Below are positions 1-9,488 of a DNA stretch of 64,000 bases, in pieces (positions within the stretch are counted from its first letter, which is position 1; every line of letters begins with the position of its first letter). The DNA is taken from assembly GCA_900543395.1 (NCBI GenBank), contig UQQT01000004.1, positions 20,816 through 84,815 of the forward strand. Reading direction: 5' to 3'. The notes under the pieces are model-generated. The model was given only the letters and a program-made list of their open reading frames with translations. It had not been told where the DNA came from and searched no databases. Made by a program: the position numbers and the translations under genes. This stretch comes from an uncultured Oscillospiraceae bacterium. GTDB taxonomy: Bacteria > Bacillota > Clostridia > Oscillospirales > Acutalibacteraceae.

Positions 1-892
1 TAATGTCCGTCGTCAGCGAGCAGTCCGAAAATGTTGAACGAAGTTTATTTGCAAGGCGTTCGTATTCCTCGGAATCATAGTGGCGGTTCATGCGTTTTAA
101 TACGGAGTCCGAACCGCTTTGAAGCGAGATGTGAAACTGCGGGCAGAACTTTTTGCACGAAGCGATTTTTTCTATAACCTCGTCCGTCAGATGGTCGGGT
201 TCGAGTGAGCCTAAGCGTATTCTTTTTATTCCGTCGGTATTCTCCGCCGCGATTATGGGTTCCGCGATGTCCGTCCCGGTGTCGTGACCGTATGCGGACA
301 GATTGATTCCGACGAATACGACCTCGGAAAATCCCTCTTTTGACAGCGCGTTAAGCTCTGCCTTAATATCCTCCATGGGCTTTGAACGCGAACGTCCGCG
401 CGCCTGCGGGATTATGCAGTAGGAGCAGAATCTGTTGCATCCGTCCTGAATTTTTACGAATGCGCGGGTGTGTCCCTGAAAACGCGTAATGATTCCGCCC
501 GAATATTTTTCGTGATTTTCGTGTTCTTCAATGTCGTTGATTCTCGAATGAGTCTTAAAATATCTCTTTATTTCGGAAGAGAGCATATAATTTTTTTTAT
601 TTCCGAGAATTATATCCGCCTGAATAAGTCCCGAAGCTTCGTCGGGAAACGCCTGCGGAACGCATCCCGTCAGCACGACGACGGACGACGGGTGATTTGA
701 TTTGAAGCGTCTGACAGCCTGACGCGTTTTTCTGTTGCTCTCAGCGGTTACGGTGCAGGAATTTATTATATAAACGTCCGCGTCCTCCTTACTGTCGACT
801 ATCAGAAATCCGTCTTTTATAAGCTGTTCGGTCATCTCCTCGGTTTCGTACTGATTGACCTTACAGCCGAGTGTATAAAACGCCGCTTTCAT
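1..892 (-). CDS. mtaB: tRNA (N6-threonylcarbamoyladenosine-A37) methylthiotransferase MtaB, 3' end outside window
   Basis: Partial gene; 297 codons are visible and the C-terminus lies beyond base 1. The N-terminal UPF0004 domain starts with LGCKVNQYE, the variant typical of MtaB rather than MiaB, and its cluster cysteines are near residues 10, 46 and 77. The radical SAM motif CNRFCSYC (CX3CX2C) lies near residues 152-159. The family adds a methylthio group to ct6A37 of tRNAs reading ANN codons, using two iron-sulfur clusters. The start is the ATG at 890-892 on the minus strand, preceded by a clear GGAGG. The missing part should hold the TRAM domain. It is transcribed divergently from the carboxypeptidase gene. 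Confidence 0.93.
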   Translation of the reverse strand, partial: MKAAFYTLGCKVNQYETEEMTEQLIKDGFLIVDSKEDADVYIINSCTVTAESNRKTRQAVRRFKSNHPSSVVVLTGCVPQAFPDEASGLIQADIILGNKKNYMLSSEIKRYFKTHSRINDIEEHENHEKYSGGIITRFQGHTRAFVKIQDGCNRFCSYCIIPQARGRSRSKPMEDIKAELNALSKEGFSEVVFVGINLSAYGHDTGTDIAEPIIAAENTDGIKRIRLGSLEPDHLTDEVIEKIASCKKFCPQFHISLQSGSDSVLKRMNRHYDSEEYERLANKLRSTFSDCSLTTDI

Positions 893-1033
893 TAAAAAGC
901 CTCCGTTAAGTTTAATTCAAGTTTTTATAAATGTTCGTTTAACCTCTTGATTATACTATAAATACAATGAGTTTGGCAAGATGTGATTTTTAAAACGAAA
1001 AAAGCATATAAATTCCGTAAGGAGTTGATATGT

Positions 1034-2272
1034 GTGAAAAGATCGTTAATTATCGCGCTGAGCCTCTTTATGAGTTTAATACTCGCATGGAGCTGTGCGG
1101 GAGTCGCAATTTCAAAGGAAGAATTCGAAATACTGTCCTCGTTTTCAAATTCTCTGCCGGAAAACGCCGAGACCGTCGACGCGTCGGTGGCCGCCGTTTC
1201 ATCGGCGCCCGAAACGAGCGCGAAAGCCGTTTGCCTTATGGAGAAAAGCACGAAAAAGGTGCTTTACGCTCAAAATGAAAAGGAAAAGCTGTACCCTGCG
1301 TCGGTTACGAAAATTATGACTTTGCTTCTCGTCTGCGAGAGCATCGATTCGGGCAAAATATCGCTCAAGGATACCGTGACGGCAAGCGACGAGGCTTCGT
1401 CCAAGGGCGGAAGTCAGATATGGCTCAAACCGGGTGAGACGATGAGTGTTGACGAACTGCTCAAAGCCGCCGCCGTTTACAGCGCAAACGACGCATGCAC
1501 CGCGCTGGGCGAGCACGTGAGCGGGAGCGAGACCGCGTTTGTAAATTTAATGAACGCGCGGGCGAAAGAACTCGGCATGAACGACACCCATTTCGAAAAC
1601 TGTACGGGTCTTGACGATTCGACGACGGAGCATCTTACGACGGCGTACGATATCGCGCTGATGTCAGCGGAGCTTTTAAAGCACGATATTATAAAAAATT
1701 ATTCGACTATATGGATGGACACGTTAAGAGACGGACAGACCCAGCTTGTAAACACGAATAAGCTCGTCAGGTTTTATAAAGGCTGTACGGGGCTTAAAAC
1801 GGGCACCACGTCAAAGGCGGGATGCTGTGTGTCCGCCTCGGCACAGAGGGACGGCATGGAGCTTATCGCCGTTGTACTCGGCAGTTCGAATTCGAACGAC
1901 AGATTTTCGTCTGCGAGAAGCATGCTCGACTGGGGATTCGCAAACTACGAAATATACACCCCCGAATTCGACAAAAATGCCGTTCATCCGATAAAAGTCA
2001 ACAGGGGAGCCGAGGATTACGTATCTCCGATAGTACCCGTTCCCGAGCCGATTCTAATTAACAAGGGTGAGTCCGAAAATATAAAAGCCGAAATTTCGCT
2101 GTCCGATTCAGTCGACGCTCCCGTTGAAAAAGGCGCGAAGATCGGCTCGCTTACCGTCACACTTTCGGATAAAACGCTGTCAAGCTATGATATCGCTGCC
2201 GAAAAGGATGTCGGAGTCCTCACGTTTTCGCTTGCATTTAAACGAATACTGCGCTCGTTTGCAAATAAATAA
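1034..2272 (+). CDS. D-alanyl-D-alanine carboxypeptidase (DacF/PBP5 type), secreted
   Basis: A 412-aa serine-type DD-carboxypeptidase that trims the terminal D-Ala from peptidoglycan pentapeptides outside the membrane. A signal peptide follows the first two lysine/arginine residues. The three active-site motifs are present: SVTK (SxxK, near residue 90), SAN (SxN), and KTG in LKTGTTSKAG. A C-terminal beta-rich PBP5_C-like domain and a hydrophobic/basic tail (ending RILRSFANK) fit membrane attachment. An in-frame GTG at 983 gives a longer reading. I prefer GTG 1034 because AAGGAG lies 9 nt upstream and the signal peptide then starts at the N-terminus. It resembles sporulation-linked DacF, but the exact subtype is not certain. 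Confidence 0.9.
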   Translation: MKRSLIIALSLFMSLILAWSCAGVAISKEEFEILSSFSNSLPENAETVDASVAAVSSAPETSAKAVCLMEKSTKKVLYAQNEKEKLYPASVTKIMTLLLVCESIDSGKISLKDTVTASDEASSKGGSQIWLKPGETMSVDELLKAAAVYSANDACTALGEHVSGSETAFVNLMNARAKELGMNDTHFENCTGLDDSTTEHLTTAYDIALMSAELLKHDIIKNYSTIWMDTLRDGQTQLVNTNKLVRFYKGCTGLKTGTTSKAGCCVSASAQRDGMELIAVVLGSSNSNDRFSSARSMLDWGFANYEIYTPEFDKNAVHPIKVNRGAEDYVSPIVPVPEPILINKGESENIKAEISLSDSVDAPVEKGAKIGSLTVTLSDKTLSSYDIAAEKDVGVLTFSLAFKRILRSFANK

Positions 2273-2302
2273 TATTTTTTTGTTAAAATGTCCGAATTAT
2301 TA

Positions 2303-2331
2303 TTGAAATAATTTCGTTATCATAGTATAAT
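2303..2331 (+). promoter_or_regulatory. sigma-A promoter for pgi
   Basis: TTGAAA at 2303-2308 and TATAAT at 2326-2331 are separated by 17 bp, 43 bp before the pgi start. Confidence 0.7.
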
Positions 2332-2373
2332 AGCTACACATTATAGATTAAATTATAATCAGAGGAATTGAAA

Positions 2374-3720
2374 ATGGCACTTAAACTTAACTGTAAATAT
2401 CTCGCGGATTTTGTCAGCGAGGATGATATTAAGGCGGCAGAAGACGAAACCCGTTCGGCTTATAACAAGCTTTACGGCGATAAGGCTTCGGCCGCGGGAA
2501 ACGATTTTCACGGCTGGCTGACTCTCCCCGCCGATTATGATAAGGATGAGTTTTCGAGAATTAAAAAAGCCGCTTCGAAAATTATTTCCGATTCGGATGT
2601 ACTCGTAGTTATCGGTATCGGAGGCTCGTACCTCGGAGCAAGAGCCGCTATTGAGTTCTGCAAATCGAAAAATTACAATCTCACCGCAAAAGGCACACCG
2701 CAGATATTCTTCGCGGGCAATTCGTTAAGCCCGACGGAGCTTTCCGAAATCATTGCCATATGCAGGGATAAGGATTTTTCGGTAAACGTTATTTCAAAGT
2801 CCGGAACCACCACGGAACCCGCCGTAGCTTTCAGAATATTCAGAAAAATGCTCGTTGAAAAATACGGCGAAAAGGAAGCCGCAAAGCGTATTTACGCGAC
2901 GACCGACAGGGCGAAGGGAACTCTTAAACAGTTAGCCGACAGAGAGGGCTATGAGACGTTTGTAGTTCCCGACGACGTAGGAGGCAGATACTCCGTTCTT
3001 ACCGCTGTCGGACTTCTCCCCATAGCCGCCGCGGGAATCGATATCGACAGACTCATGCTCGGAGCCGCCGACGCTATGAAGAAATACGAAAACGACGATG
3101 TTCTTTCAAACGACTGCTGCCGTTACGCCGCGATAAGAAATATTCTCTACCGCAGGGGTAAGTCTTTCGAGATGATGGTAAGCTACGAACCCGACTACAC
3201 CATGATGAACGAGTGGTTCAAACAGCTTTTCGGCGAGAGCGAGGGTAAGGATCACAAGGGTATTTTCCCGGCTTCCGCTATTTATTCGACCGACCTTCAT
3301 TCTCTCGGTCAGTATGTTCAGCAGGGCGAGAGAAAGCTGTTCGAGACAGTAGTTGTATTCGATAAGCCCAAATGCGACATCACGATAGAAGAGGACGCGG
3401 AGAATCTCGACGGACTTAACTTCATTGCAGGAAAAACGATGTCATACGTTAATTCCAAAGCGTTCCAGGGTACGGTTCTCGCTCATTCGGACGGCGACGT
3501 TCCCAACATTATATTAGAGCTTGAAACCATGGACGAATATAACCTCGGCGAACTTATTTACTTCCTTGAAAAATCGTGTGCGGTATCGGGCTACATGCTC
3601 GGAGTCAATCCGTTCAACCAGCCTGGAGTCGAGAGCTATAAGAAAAACATGTTCGCTCTGCTGGGCAAGCCCGGATACGAGGAGCTTGCGGGAAAACTCG
3701 CAGAAAGACTTTCAAAATAA
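2374..3720 (+). CDS. pgi: Glucose-6-phosphate isomerase
   Basis: A 448-aa protein that interconverts glucose-6-phosphate and fructose-6-phosphate in glycolysis and gluconeogenesis. It has the short form usual in Firmicutes (about 450 aa). The sugar-isomerase fold is seen in the phosphate-binding [13 protein letters not shown] segment and in [14 protein letters not shown]. The catalytic loop region [13 protein letters not shown] and the C-terminal histidine region are also present. The ATG at 2374 follows AGAGGA; an in-frame TTG 6 nt upstream lacks correct spacing. It has its own promoter and is followed closely by the small P-loop gene. Confidence 0.96.
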   Translation: MALKLNCKYLADFVSEDDIKAAEDETRSAYNKLYGDKASAAGNDFHGWLTLPADYDKDEFSRIKKAASKIISDSDVLVVIGIGGSYLGARAAIEFCKSKNYNLTAKGTPQIFFAGNSLSPTELSEIIAICRDKDFSVNVISKSGTTTEPAVAFRIFRKMLVEKYGEKEAAKRIYATTDRAKGTLKQLADREGYETFVVPDDVGGRYSVLTAVGLLPIAAAGIDIDRLMLGAADAMKKYENDDVLSNDCCRYAAIRNILYRRGKSFEMMVSYEPDYTMMNEWFKQLFGESEGKDHKGIFPASAIYSTDLHSLGQYVQQGERKLFETVVVFDKPKCDITIEEDAENLDGLNFIAGKTMSYVNSKAFQGTVLAHSDGDVPNIILELETMDEYNLGELIYFLEKSCAVSGYMLGVNPFNQPGVESYKKNMFALLGKPGYEELAGKLAERLSK

Positions 3721-3781
3721 AAGATATTATCATACTAAGGATATTATCATTATTAATATACAGTTTAAAGGAGAAATCATT

Positions 3782-4198
3782 ATGATTACATTACTCACAG
3801 GAACCAAAGGCAGCGGAAAGACCAAGAAGCTTATCGCTCTTATCGACGAGGCTCTTAAAAGCTCCGACGGAAACGTTATCTGCGTAGAAAAGACCGACGA
3901 TTTAAGACATTCGGTCAACTACCGTGCAAGACTTATTTCCGCAGACCATTACGACGTAAGCGGTTACGAGGCATTTTACGGACTTCTCGCCGGAATCTGC
4001 GCGAGCAATCACGATATCACCGATATCTTTGTAGACGCTACTCTCCGCATCGGCTCCCGTGATTATGACGAGCTCGGCGAATTCCTTAAAAAGGTTAACG
4101 CGCTTGCTAAGGATTCCGAAGTTAAGTTTACGTTCACCGTTTCCACCGAGAGTGAGAATATCCCCGCGTCCGTACTTGATTTCTGTGAACTGAAGTAA
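3782..4198 (+). CDS. Small P-loop NTPase-like protein, function unknown
   Basis: A 138-aa protein with a Walker A motif, GTKGSGKTK, beginning at residue 7. A hydrophobic strand ending in an acidic residue (DIFVDATL) could be Walker B. I see no further domain. The ATG at 3782 is preceded by AAAGGAG. An in-frame upstream extension runs into pgi but is not translated sensibly. It sits 61 bp after pgi and probably shares its transcript. The family is a lineage-typical hypothetical ATP-binding protein; I cannot assign a role. Confidence 0.8.
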   Translation: MITLLTGTKGSGKTKKLIALIDEALKSSDGNVICVEKTDDLRHSVNYRARLISADHYDVSGYEAFYGLLAGICASNHDITDIFVDATLRIGSRDYDELGEFLKKVNALAKDSEVKFTFTVSTESENIPASVLDFCELK

Positions 4199-4225
4199 AA
4201 ATTTCGGTTTGAGCTTAAAAAAGTA

Positions 4226-4254
4226 TTGACAAATCAGCTCAATAAATATATAAT
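4226..4254 (+). promoter_or_regulatory. sigma-A promoter for yceD-rpmF
   Basis: Consensus TTGACA at 4226-4231 and TATAAT at 4249-4254 are separated by 17 bp, 32 bp before the yceD start. Confidence 0.8.
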
Positions 4255-4286
4255 AATGTCTGTTCGTATTTTAGGAGATTTTGTAT

Positions 4287-4763
4287 ATGATTCTGGAGCT
4301 TGAGGCCATTTTTAACGTCGAGAATTCGGAAAAATCGTTTGACTACGGTTTCGATATCGACGACGAAGGTTTTGACTCTCCGATCAGAGTGTCGGGCAGA
4401 GTCAGAAACAACACGGGTATCGTTTCCCTGTCGGCAGAGGCTCGCTATTCCTATTCCACTCGGTGTGCCAAATGTGCAAAACCCCTGAAATCAGACAGAT
4501 CCGTTAAGATAGAACATTATCTCATATCTCATCTTAACGACGAGGATAACGATTTGTTTATTCTTGTCGAGGATATGAGGCTTGATCTCGACGAGCTTGT
4601 CAGGGAGGATATTTTCCTCTCAATGCCGACGAGATTCTTATGCTCGAAGAACTGCAAGGGCTTATGTCCGATATGCGGCGCGGATCTGAACGAGGGAAGC
4701 TGTAACTGCAAGGCTGCGATTGATCCGAGACTTGAGGCGTTGCGCGCTCTCCTCGATGAATAA
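4287..4763 (+). CDS. YceD/DUF177 family protein
   Basis: A 158-aa protein of the YceD (DUF177) family, which is almost always found directly before rpmF. Members are linked to 23S rRNA/large-subunit metabolism, although the biochemical role is not settled. The cysteine-rich middle and C-terminal part includes CAKCAKPL and CSKNCKGLCPICGADL, suggesting a bound metal. The ATG at 4287 has AGGAG 9 nt upstream; TTG 4281 is a worse start. It is co-transcribed with rpmF from the promoter at 4226. Confidence 0.88.
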   Translation: MILELEAIFNVENSEKSFDYGFDIDDEGFDSPIRVSGRVRNNTGIVSLSAEARYSYSTRCAKCAKPLKSDRSVKIEHYLISHLNDEDNDLFILVEDMRLDLDELVREDIFLSMPTRFLCSKNCKGLCPICGADLNEGSCNCKAAIDPRLEALRALLDE

Positions 4764-4798
4764 ATTATTGTTCTGTACATTTTTAGGAGGTTATTAAT

Positions 4799-4981
4799 AT
4801 GGCAGTACCTGCAAGACGCGTTTCTCACGCAAGAAGAGACAAGAGACGTTCAAGCGTTTGGAAGATGGAAGGTCCTTCTCTCCAGAAGTGTCCTCAGTGC
4901 GGCGAATATAAGGAATCCCATAAACTTTGCAACAACTGCGGTTACTACAACGGCAGAAAAGTTATCGAAGTCGAGGACTGA
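4799..4981 (+). CDS. rpmF: 50S ribosomal protein L32
   Basis: A 60-aa L32 of standard length. The basic N-terminus (MAVPARRVSHARRDKRRS) is followed by a zinc-ribbon with two cysteine pairs, CPQC and CNNC, so this is the zinc-binding C+ form. It has a strong AGGAGG upstream. It follows yceD by 35 bp and ends at a terminator. Confidence 0.97.
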   Translation: MAVPARRVSHARRDKRRSSVWKMEGPSLQKCPQCGEYKESHKLCNNCGYYNGRKVIEVED

Positions 4982-5007
4982 TACTCCCGTTATTTGTTTA
5001 TTGGCAT

Positions 5008-5046
5008 AAAGAGGCGGAGAAGGCATAATTCCTTCCCCGTCTTTTA
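5008..5046 (+). terminator. Intrinsic terminator after rpmF
   Basis: An imperfect stem AAAGA-GCGG-GAAGG / CCTTC-CCGT-CTTTT with a 7-nt loop ends in a T run. Confidence 0.6.
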
Positions 5047-5081
5047 GTGTTGTCTGAAAATATCTTTAAGGAGGGTGCGTT

Positions 5082-6401
5082 ATGTCCGTCTGCGTTAAGA
5101 CCGTTACTGACGGTTCACCGGCATATAAAAAGGGAATAAAACCGGGTGATAATATCGTATCGATAAACGGACATGACATTTTCGACGTTCTCGACTACCG
5201 TTTTTACGCCGACGCGCGTATTTTGAATATTGTATTATCGGACGGAAACGGCAAACGCGAGGTGAGAATCAAATCCGTCGGGGGAGTCGATTCTCTGGGG
5301 CTCGATTTTGAAACGTACCTCATGGACAAACAGCACAGCTGTAAAAATAAATGCATATTCTGCTTTGTCGACCAGCTTCCCAAGGGTCTTAGGAAAAGTC
5401 TTTACTTTAAAGACGACGATTCGAGACTGTCGTTTCTGTTCGGAAATTACGTAACGCTTACAAACATGACCGAACATGAGACGCAGAGAATTATCGATAT
5501 GCACATAAGCCCCGTAAACGTTTCGGTTCATACGATGAATCCGGAACTCAGGGTTAAAATGATGGGTAATCCGAATGCGGGCAAAAGCCTTGATATATTA
5601 AAACGGTTTGCGGCGGCGGGAATTAAGCTGAACACACAGCTTGTACTGTGTCCCGGTATAAACGACGGAGATGAGCTTCTTTACTCTCTTAGGGAGCTTG
5701 CAAAGCTTTATCCGAGCGTGCAGAGCGTGGCGGCGGTTCCCGTCGGACTTACCCGTTTTAGGGAGAAGCTTTTTCCGCTTACCATGTACACGAAGGATAC
5801 GGCGAGAGAAGTTATAGATATCATTGATTCGTTCAATGAAAAAATGAAAGAGAAAACGGGCGGGAATTTCGCGTATGCGGCGGACGAATTCTATTTGAAA
5901 GCCGGACTCAATATGCCCGATTATTATTATTACGGCGAATTCGACCAGCTTGACAACGGCGTCGGAATGTGGACGCTTACAAAACACGATTTTAATTCGG
6001 CGTTATCTGCGCTGGACGATGACGAAATAAAAGCCGTCGGAAAACGAAGAATTGCCGTTATTACGGGTGCCGCGGCGGCTCCGCTTATGAAGGAGCTTGC
6101 TGTTTCGATTAATTCGAAATGCCCCGAGGTCACCGTCGACGTTTATACGATAATAAATGATTTCTTCGGTCATAATATCACTGTGGCGGGACTCGTGACG
6201 GCGACTGATATTTTAAATCAGATCAAGGATTTATCTTCGTACGACGAGGCGTTTATTCCGTCCGTCATGATTAAATCGGAGGATGAACCGATTTTTCTTG
6301 ACGATACGCCTCTTTGCGAGGTTGAAAAAAAACTGAACGTAAAAATCACCCCGACAAAATGCTCGGGTGACGATTTATTATATACATTTCTGGGAATTTG
6401 A
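5082..6401 (+). CDS. DUF512 family radical SAM protein with PDZ-like N-terminus
   Basis: A 439-aa protein with a PDZ-like N-terminal domain (GSPAYKKGIKPGDNIVSINGH), then a radical SAM-type motif CKNKCIFCFVDQ (CX3CX2C) near residues 87-94, then the DUF512 C-terminal region. The family is common in Firmicutes and usually sits next to der, as here. Its substrate is unknown; the domain set suggests an iron-sulfur SAM enzyme that binds a peptide or protein terminus. The ATG at 5082 has AAGGAGGGTG upstream. The stop codon is 13 nt before the der start. Confidence 0.88.
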   Translation: MSVCVKTVTDGSPAYKKGIKPGDNIVSINGHDIFDVLDYRFYADARILNIVLSDGNGKREVRIKSVGGVDSLGLDFETYLMDKQHSCKNKCIFCFVDQLPKGLRKSLYFKDDDSRLSFLFGNYVTLTNMTEHETQRIIDMHISPVNVSVHTMNPELRVKMMGNPNAGKSLDILKRFAAAGIKLNTQLVLCPGINDGDELLYSLRELAKLYPSVQSVAAVPVGLTRFREKLFPLTMYTKDTAREVIDIIDSFNEKMKEKTGGNFAYAADEFYLKAGLNMPDYYYYGEFDQLDNGVGMWTLTKHDFNSALSALDDDEIKAVGKRRIAVITGAAAAPLMKELAVSINSKCPEVTVDVYTIINDFFGHNITVAGLVTATDILNQIKDLSSYDEAFIPSVMIKSEDEPIFLDDTPLCEVEKKLNVKITPTKCSGDDLLYTFLGI

Positions 6402-6414
6402 AAGGGATGAAAGC

Positions 6415-7734
6415 ATGAGCAAGCCTGTTGTTGCGGTTGTAGGCAGACCGAATGTAGGAAAATCGACGCTTTTTAACAAGCTGTGCGGTAAACGACTGTC
6501 GATAGTCGACGATACCCCCGGCGTAACGCGCGACAGAATTTACGGAGACTGCGAGTGGAGAAACAAAAAGTTTATGCTTGTGGATACGGGCGGTATTGAA
6601 CCTGATTCGGACGATATTATTTTATCGCAGATGCGCCGTCAGGCACAGCTTGCTATTGACAGTGCCGACGCGATAATTTTCGTTACCGATATAAGAACGG
6701 GTGTTGTTTCGACCGATATGGAGGTAGCCTCGATTCTTCAGAAATCGGGAAAACCCGTCGTACTCTGCGTTAACAAATGCGATACGATAGGTGAACCGCC
6801 CCTTGAATTCTATGAATTTTACAACCTCGGAATAGGCGAGCCTATCGCGGTTTCGGCATCTCACGGTCACGGCACGGGCGATCTGCTCGACGCGGTATAC
6901 GAATATATCGGCGACAAAGCCGAGGAGCCCGAGGACGATGACACCGTTAAGGTTGCGATCATAGGCAAGCCCAACGTCGGCAAATCGTCCCTTGTAAATA
7001 AGGTCTGCGGTGAGGAACGCACGATAGTTTCAAATATCGCGGGTACTACGCGCGACGCGACGGATACGTATGTCGAAAACGCGTCGGGCAAATTCGTACT
7101 TATTGACACCGCCGGACTCAGAAGAAAGTCAAAGGTCGACGACCAGATCGAAAAATACAGCGTAATGCGCGCCGTTATGGCGGTTGAACGTGCGAACGTA
7201 TGCGTTATAATGATAGACGCGACGGAGGGCTTTACGGAGCAGGATTCAAAGGTCGCGGGTATTGCTCATGAACAGGGCAAGGGATGCATCATCGTCGTTA
7301 ACAAGTGGGACGCGGTCGAAAAAGACGGAAAGACCATGGATGTTATGAGAAAGAAGCTGATGAACGACTTTTCGTTCATGTCATACGCGCCGATAATTTT
7401 CATTTCGGCAAAAACGGGACTTCGTATCGACAGACTGTTTGAGCTTATTAAATTCGTCGACTCGCAGAATGCAATGCGAATTACGACCGGCAGACTCAAC
7501 GAAGTTTTAGCCGACGCGCAGACGAGAGTTCAGCCCCCTACCGATAAGGGCAAGAGACTGAAGATCTACTACATGACCCAGCCCTCGACCAGACCGCCGA
7601 CGTTTGTCTGCTTTGTTAATAATAAGGATTTGTTCCATTACAGCTATCAGAGATATATTGACAATCAGATCAGAGCTGTATTCGGTCTCGAGGGAACGCC
7701 GACACGATATATAATCCGCGAACGAGGAGAATAA
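6415..7734 (+). CDS. der: Ribosome biogenesis GTPase Der (EngA)
   Basis: A 439-aa double-GTPase needed for late 50S subunit assembly. GTPase 1 shows GRPNVGKST, DTGG and NKCD; GTPase 2 shows GKPNVGKSS, DTAGLRRKS and NKWD. A C-terminal KH-like domain follows and ends GTPTRYIIRERGE. The ATG at 6415 (MSKPVVAVVG) is chosen over an upstream in-frame ATG at 6367 that lies inside the DUF512 gene; AAAGGGATG precedes it. It is probably co-transcribed with the DUF512 gene. The usual downstream partner plsY is missing here and is replaced by a palindromic intergenic element. Confidence 0.96.
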   Translation: MSKPVVAVVGRPNVGKSTLFNKLCGKRLSIVDDTPGVTRDRIYGDCEWRNKKFMLVDTGGIEPDSDDIILSQMRRQAQLAIDSADAIIFVTDIRTGVVSTDMEVASILQKSGKPVVLCVNKCDTIGEPPLEFYEFYNLGIGEPIAVSASHGHGTGDLLDAVYEYIGDKAEEPEDDDTVKVAIIGKPNVGKSSLVNKVCGEERTIVSNIAGTTRDATDTYVENASGKFVLIDTAGLRRKSKVDDQIEKYSVMRAVMAVERANVCVIMIDATEGFTEQDSKVAGIAHEQGKGCIIVVNKWDAVEKDGKTMDVMRKKLMNDFSFMSYAPIIFISAKTGLRIDRLFELIKFVDSQNAMRITTGRLNEVLADAQTRVQPPTDKGKRLKIYYMTQPSTRPPTFVCFVNNKDLFHYSYQRYIDNQIRAVFGLEGTPTRYIIRERGE

Positions 7735-7758
7735 GGAAATGTTAAAAACGCCCGGACC

Positions 7759-7886
7759 GCAAAAAGCGATTGTGTATTAAAAAGGTTTGCTTTTTGCTAT
7801 GAACCAATCTCACCGCTCGGCGTACCTGTGTACGCCGTCGGGCAAGCCTCAACCGCCGTTTTCGACGGCGTTTTCGCTTCGGTTGA
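7759..7886. repeat. Palindromic intergenic element after der
   Basis: Three inverted repeats lie in succession. GCAAAAAGC (7759-7767) pairs with GCTTTTTGC (7789-7797). CGGCGTAC (7818-7825) pairs with GTACGCCG (7830-7837). TCAACCG (7849-7855) pairs with CGGTTGA (7880-7886) and encloses CGCCGT/ACGGCG (7854-7859/7865-7870). The whole 7735-8047 gap (313 bp) has no credible gene. A terminator role is possible, but the hairpins lack good T runs. The compact nested palindromes look more like a dispersed intergenic repeat; only one copy is in this window. Confidence 0.5.
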
Positions 7887-8047
7887 TTCATTCCGAACGC
7901 TTTTTCCTATTTCCTTATTTATAAAACGTGCTGTAAACAGTCTGCGTTTAGAATGAATAGTGAAGAATATCGGTGCAAATCCCGTCGGATTTGTCATTAA
8001 TAATATGATTACACGCTGCATATATATAATAGAGGTGTTAAATTATT

Positions 8048-8635
8048 ATGAGAATATGTATTTACGGCGCGTCGAGCTGCGTCATTGCGTCGTCTTTTAT
8101 AGATGAGGCGGAAAAGCTGTCAAAGGCTCTTGCAAAAAACGGGCATTCTCTTGTGTTCGGATGCGGAGCTAACGGTCTGATGGGTGCCGCCGCGAGAGGT
8201 TTTTATTCAGAACACGCGGAGATTATCGGCGTTGTTCCGAGCTTTTTCAACGTTGACGGGATTTTGTTCGATCATTGTACGAAAACGATACGAACCGAAA
8301 CCATGCGCGAGAGAAAGCAGATTATGGAGGACTTGTCCGACGCGTTTATAACGACGCCCGGAGGTATCGGAACATTCGAGGAGTTTTTCGAAATGCTCAC
8401 CCTAAAACAGCTCGGCAGACACACAAAGCCCATGATTCTTTATAATATAAACGGATATTATGACAAAATGCTTGACATGCTCAACACGAGCGAGGACGAG
8501 AAGTTTATGAACAAAGAAACTCTCGGTCTTTTCACCGTGCTTACAGCACCCGAAGATGTTATTTATTATCTTGATAATTATATCCCGCAGAGCTGTACTC
8601 CCGAGCAAATGAAGCATATTTACACAAAGAAATAA
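8048..8635 (+). CDS. LOG family protein (TIGR00730), nucleotide 5'-monophosphate phosphoribohydrolase
   Basis: A 195-aa Rossmann-fold protein of the LOG / 'lysine decarboxylase-like' family. The signature PGGIGTFEEFFE (PGGxGTxxE) near residue 103 and the upstream ETMRERK arginine segment are both present. Characterised relatives split N6-substituted AMP (cytokinin nucleotides) or purine nucleotides into base and ribose 5-phosphate. The bacterial role is generally housekeeping or unknown. AGAGGTG precedes the ATG. It lies 30 bp before the HAD gene and probably shares its transcript. Confidence 0.88.
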   Translation: MRICIYGASSCVIASSFIDEAEKLSKALAKNGHSLVFGCGANGLMGAAARGFYSEHAEIIGVVPSFFNVDGILFDHCTKTIRTETMRERKQIMEDLSDAFITTPGGIGTFEEFFEMLTLKQLGRHTKPMILYNINGYYDKMLDMLNTSEDEKFMNKETLGLFTVLTAPEDVIYYLDNYIPQSCTPEQMKHIYTKK

Positions 8636-8665
8636 AGAATTCCGATGCAACGGAAGTGAAAAGAT

Positions 8666-9427
8666 ATGGATAAATACGCTGTTTTTCTCGATATAGACAA
8701 CACTCTTTACTGTGACGGCGCGGTACCCGAGCGTAATATCGAGGCTATAAAACGTGCGAGAGAAAAGGGACATTATGTCTTTATAAATACGGCGAGAAGC
8801 TACGGCTTTATGCCGAAAGACTTGCTCGAAACCGTAAACGTAGACGGCGTTGTTTCGGGTATCGGAACCGATCTGCGTTTTCACGGCGAGCAGATTTTTT
8901 CCCGCAGTATGCCCGTGGATGAGCTGTACTCGCTCGTTAAGCATTTTTTTGACAACGACGACGGAAGTACGGTTATATTCGAGGGTGAGGAAAAAAGCCT
9001 GTCGATAAACTGCGACGAATGGCATAAGGACAGATGTCTGCCTCTTACGTCGCCCGGGCAGATATATACGGATTATAAGGATATCAAGATTTCAAAAACG
9101 TTCTTTGTCCGCGATTATACCGATTCGGAGCGTGAGGAGTGGGGAAGCAAATACACGCTTTTCCGTCATAAGACGTATTCGGAATTCGTTGATAAAGGAT
9201 TTTCTAAAGGCGAGGGACTTAAACGCATGGCTTCGCTTGTCGGCGTGCCGATCGAACATTGTATTGCAATGGGCGACAGCGCAAACGATATCGATATGCT
9301 TAAGGTCGCGGGTATCAGCGTGGCTATGGGTGACGCCATTGACGAGGTTAAGAAAATCTGTACATACGTCTCCTGCGACTGTAAGGACGGCGGAGTCGGA
9401 CAGGCGATTGAGAAGTTCCTTTTGTGA
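8666..9427 (+). CDS. HAD superfamily Cof-type phosphatase
   Basis: A 253-aa HAD hydrolase of the Cof/IIB subfamily. Motif I is DIDNTLY near residue 9, motif III lysine is in the FSKGEGL segment, and motif IV is GDSANDIDML. The C2-type cap lies between motifs I and III. Relatives dephosphorylate sugar phosphates, FMN or pyridoxal phosphate; the substrate cannot be told from sequence. It ends at the shared bidirectional terminator at 9448. Confidence 0.88.
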   Translation: MDKYAVFLDIDNTLYCDGAVPERNIEAIKRAREKGHYVFINTARSYGFMPKDLLETVNVDGVVSGIGTDLRFHGEQIFSRSMPVDELYSLVKHFFDNDDGSTVIFEGEEKSLSINCDEWHKDRCLPLTSPGQIYTDYKDIKISKTFFVRDYTDSEREEWGSKYTLFRHKTYSEFVDKGFSKGEGLKRMASLVGVPIEHCIAMGDSANDIDMLKVAGISVAMGDAIDEVKKICTYVSCDCKDGGVGQAIEKFLL

Positions 9428-9447
9428 ATTCAATTGATAAAAAGTAA

Positions 9448-9487
9448 ACAGCGGTAAAACCGAAATTGGTATTACCGCTGTTTTTTT
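9448..9487. terminator. Bidirectional terminator between the HAD and LiaF-like genes
   Basis: ACAGCGGTAA / TTACCGCTGT form a 10-bp stem, followed by seven T on the plus strand and preceded by A-rich sequence. It serves the convergent genes on both strands. Confidence 0.8.
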
Positions 9488-9488
9488 A

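Noticed and set aside
3724..3751. Direct repeat GATATTATCAT, two copies between pgi and the P-loop gene
   Set aside because: Short, AT-rich and not symmetric; no evidence of a regulatory role.
7797..8021. 74-codon minus-strand frame after der
   Set aside because: It is made of the palindromic element, with no ribosome-binding site or family likeness.
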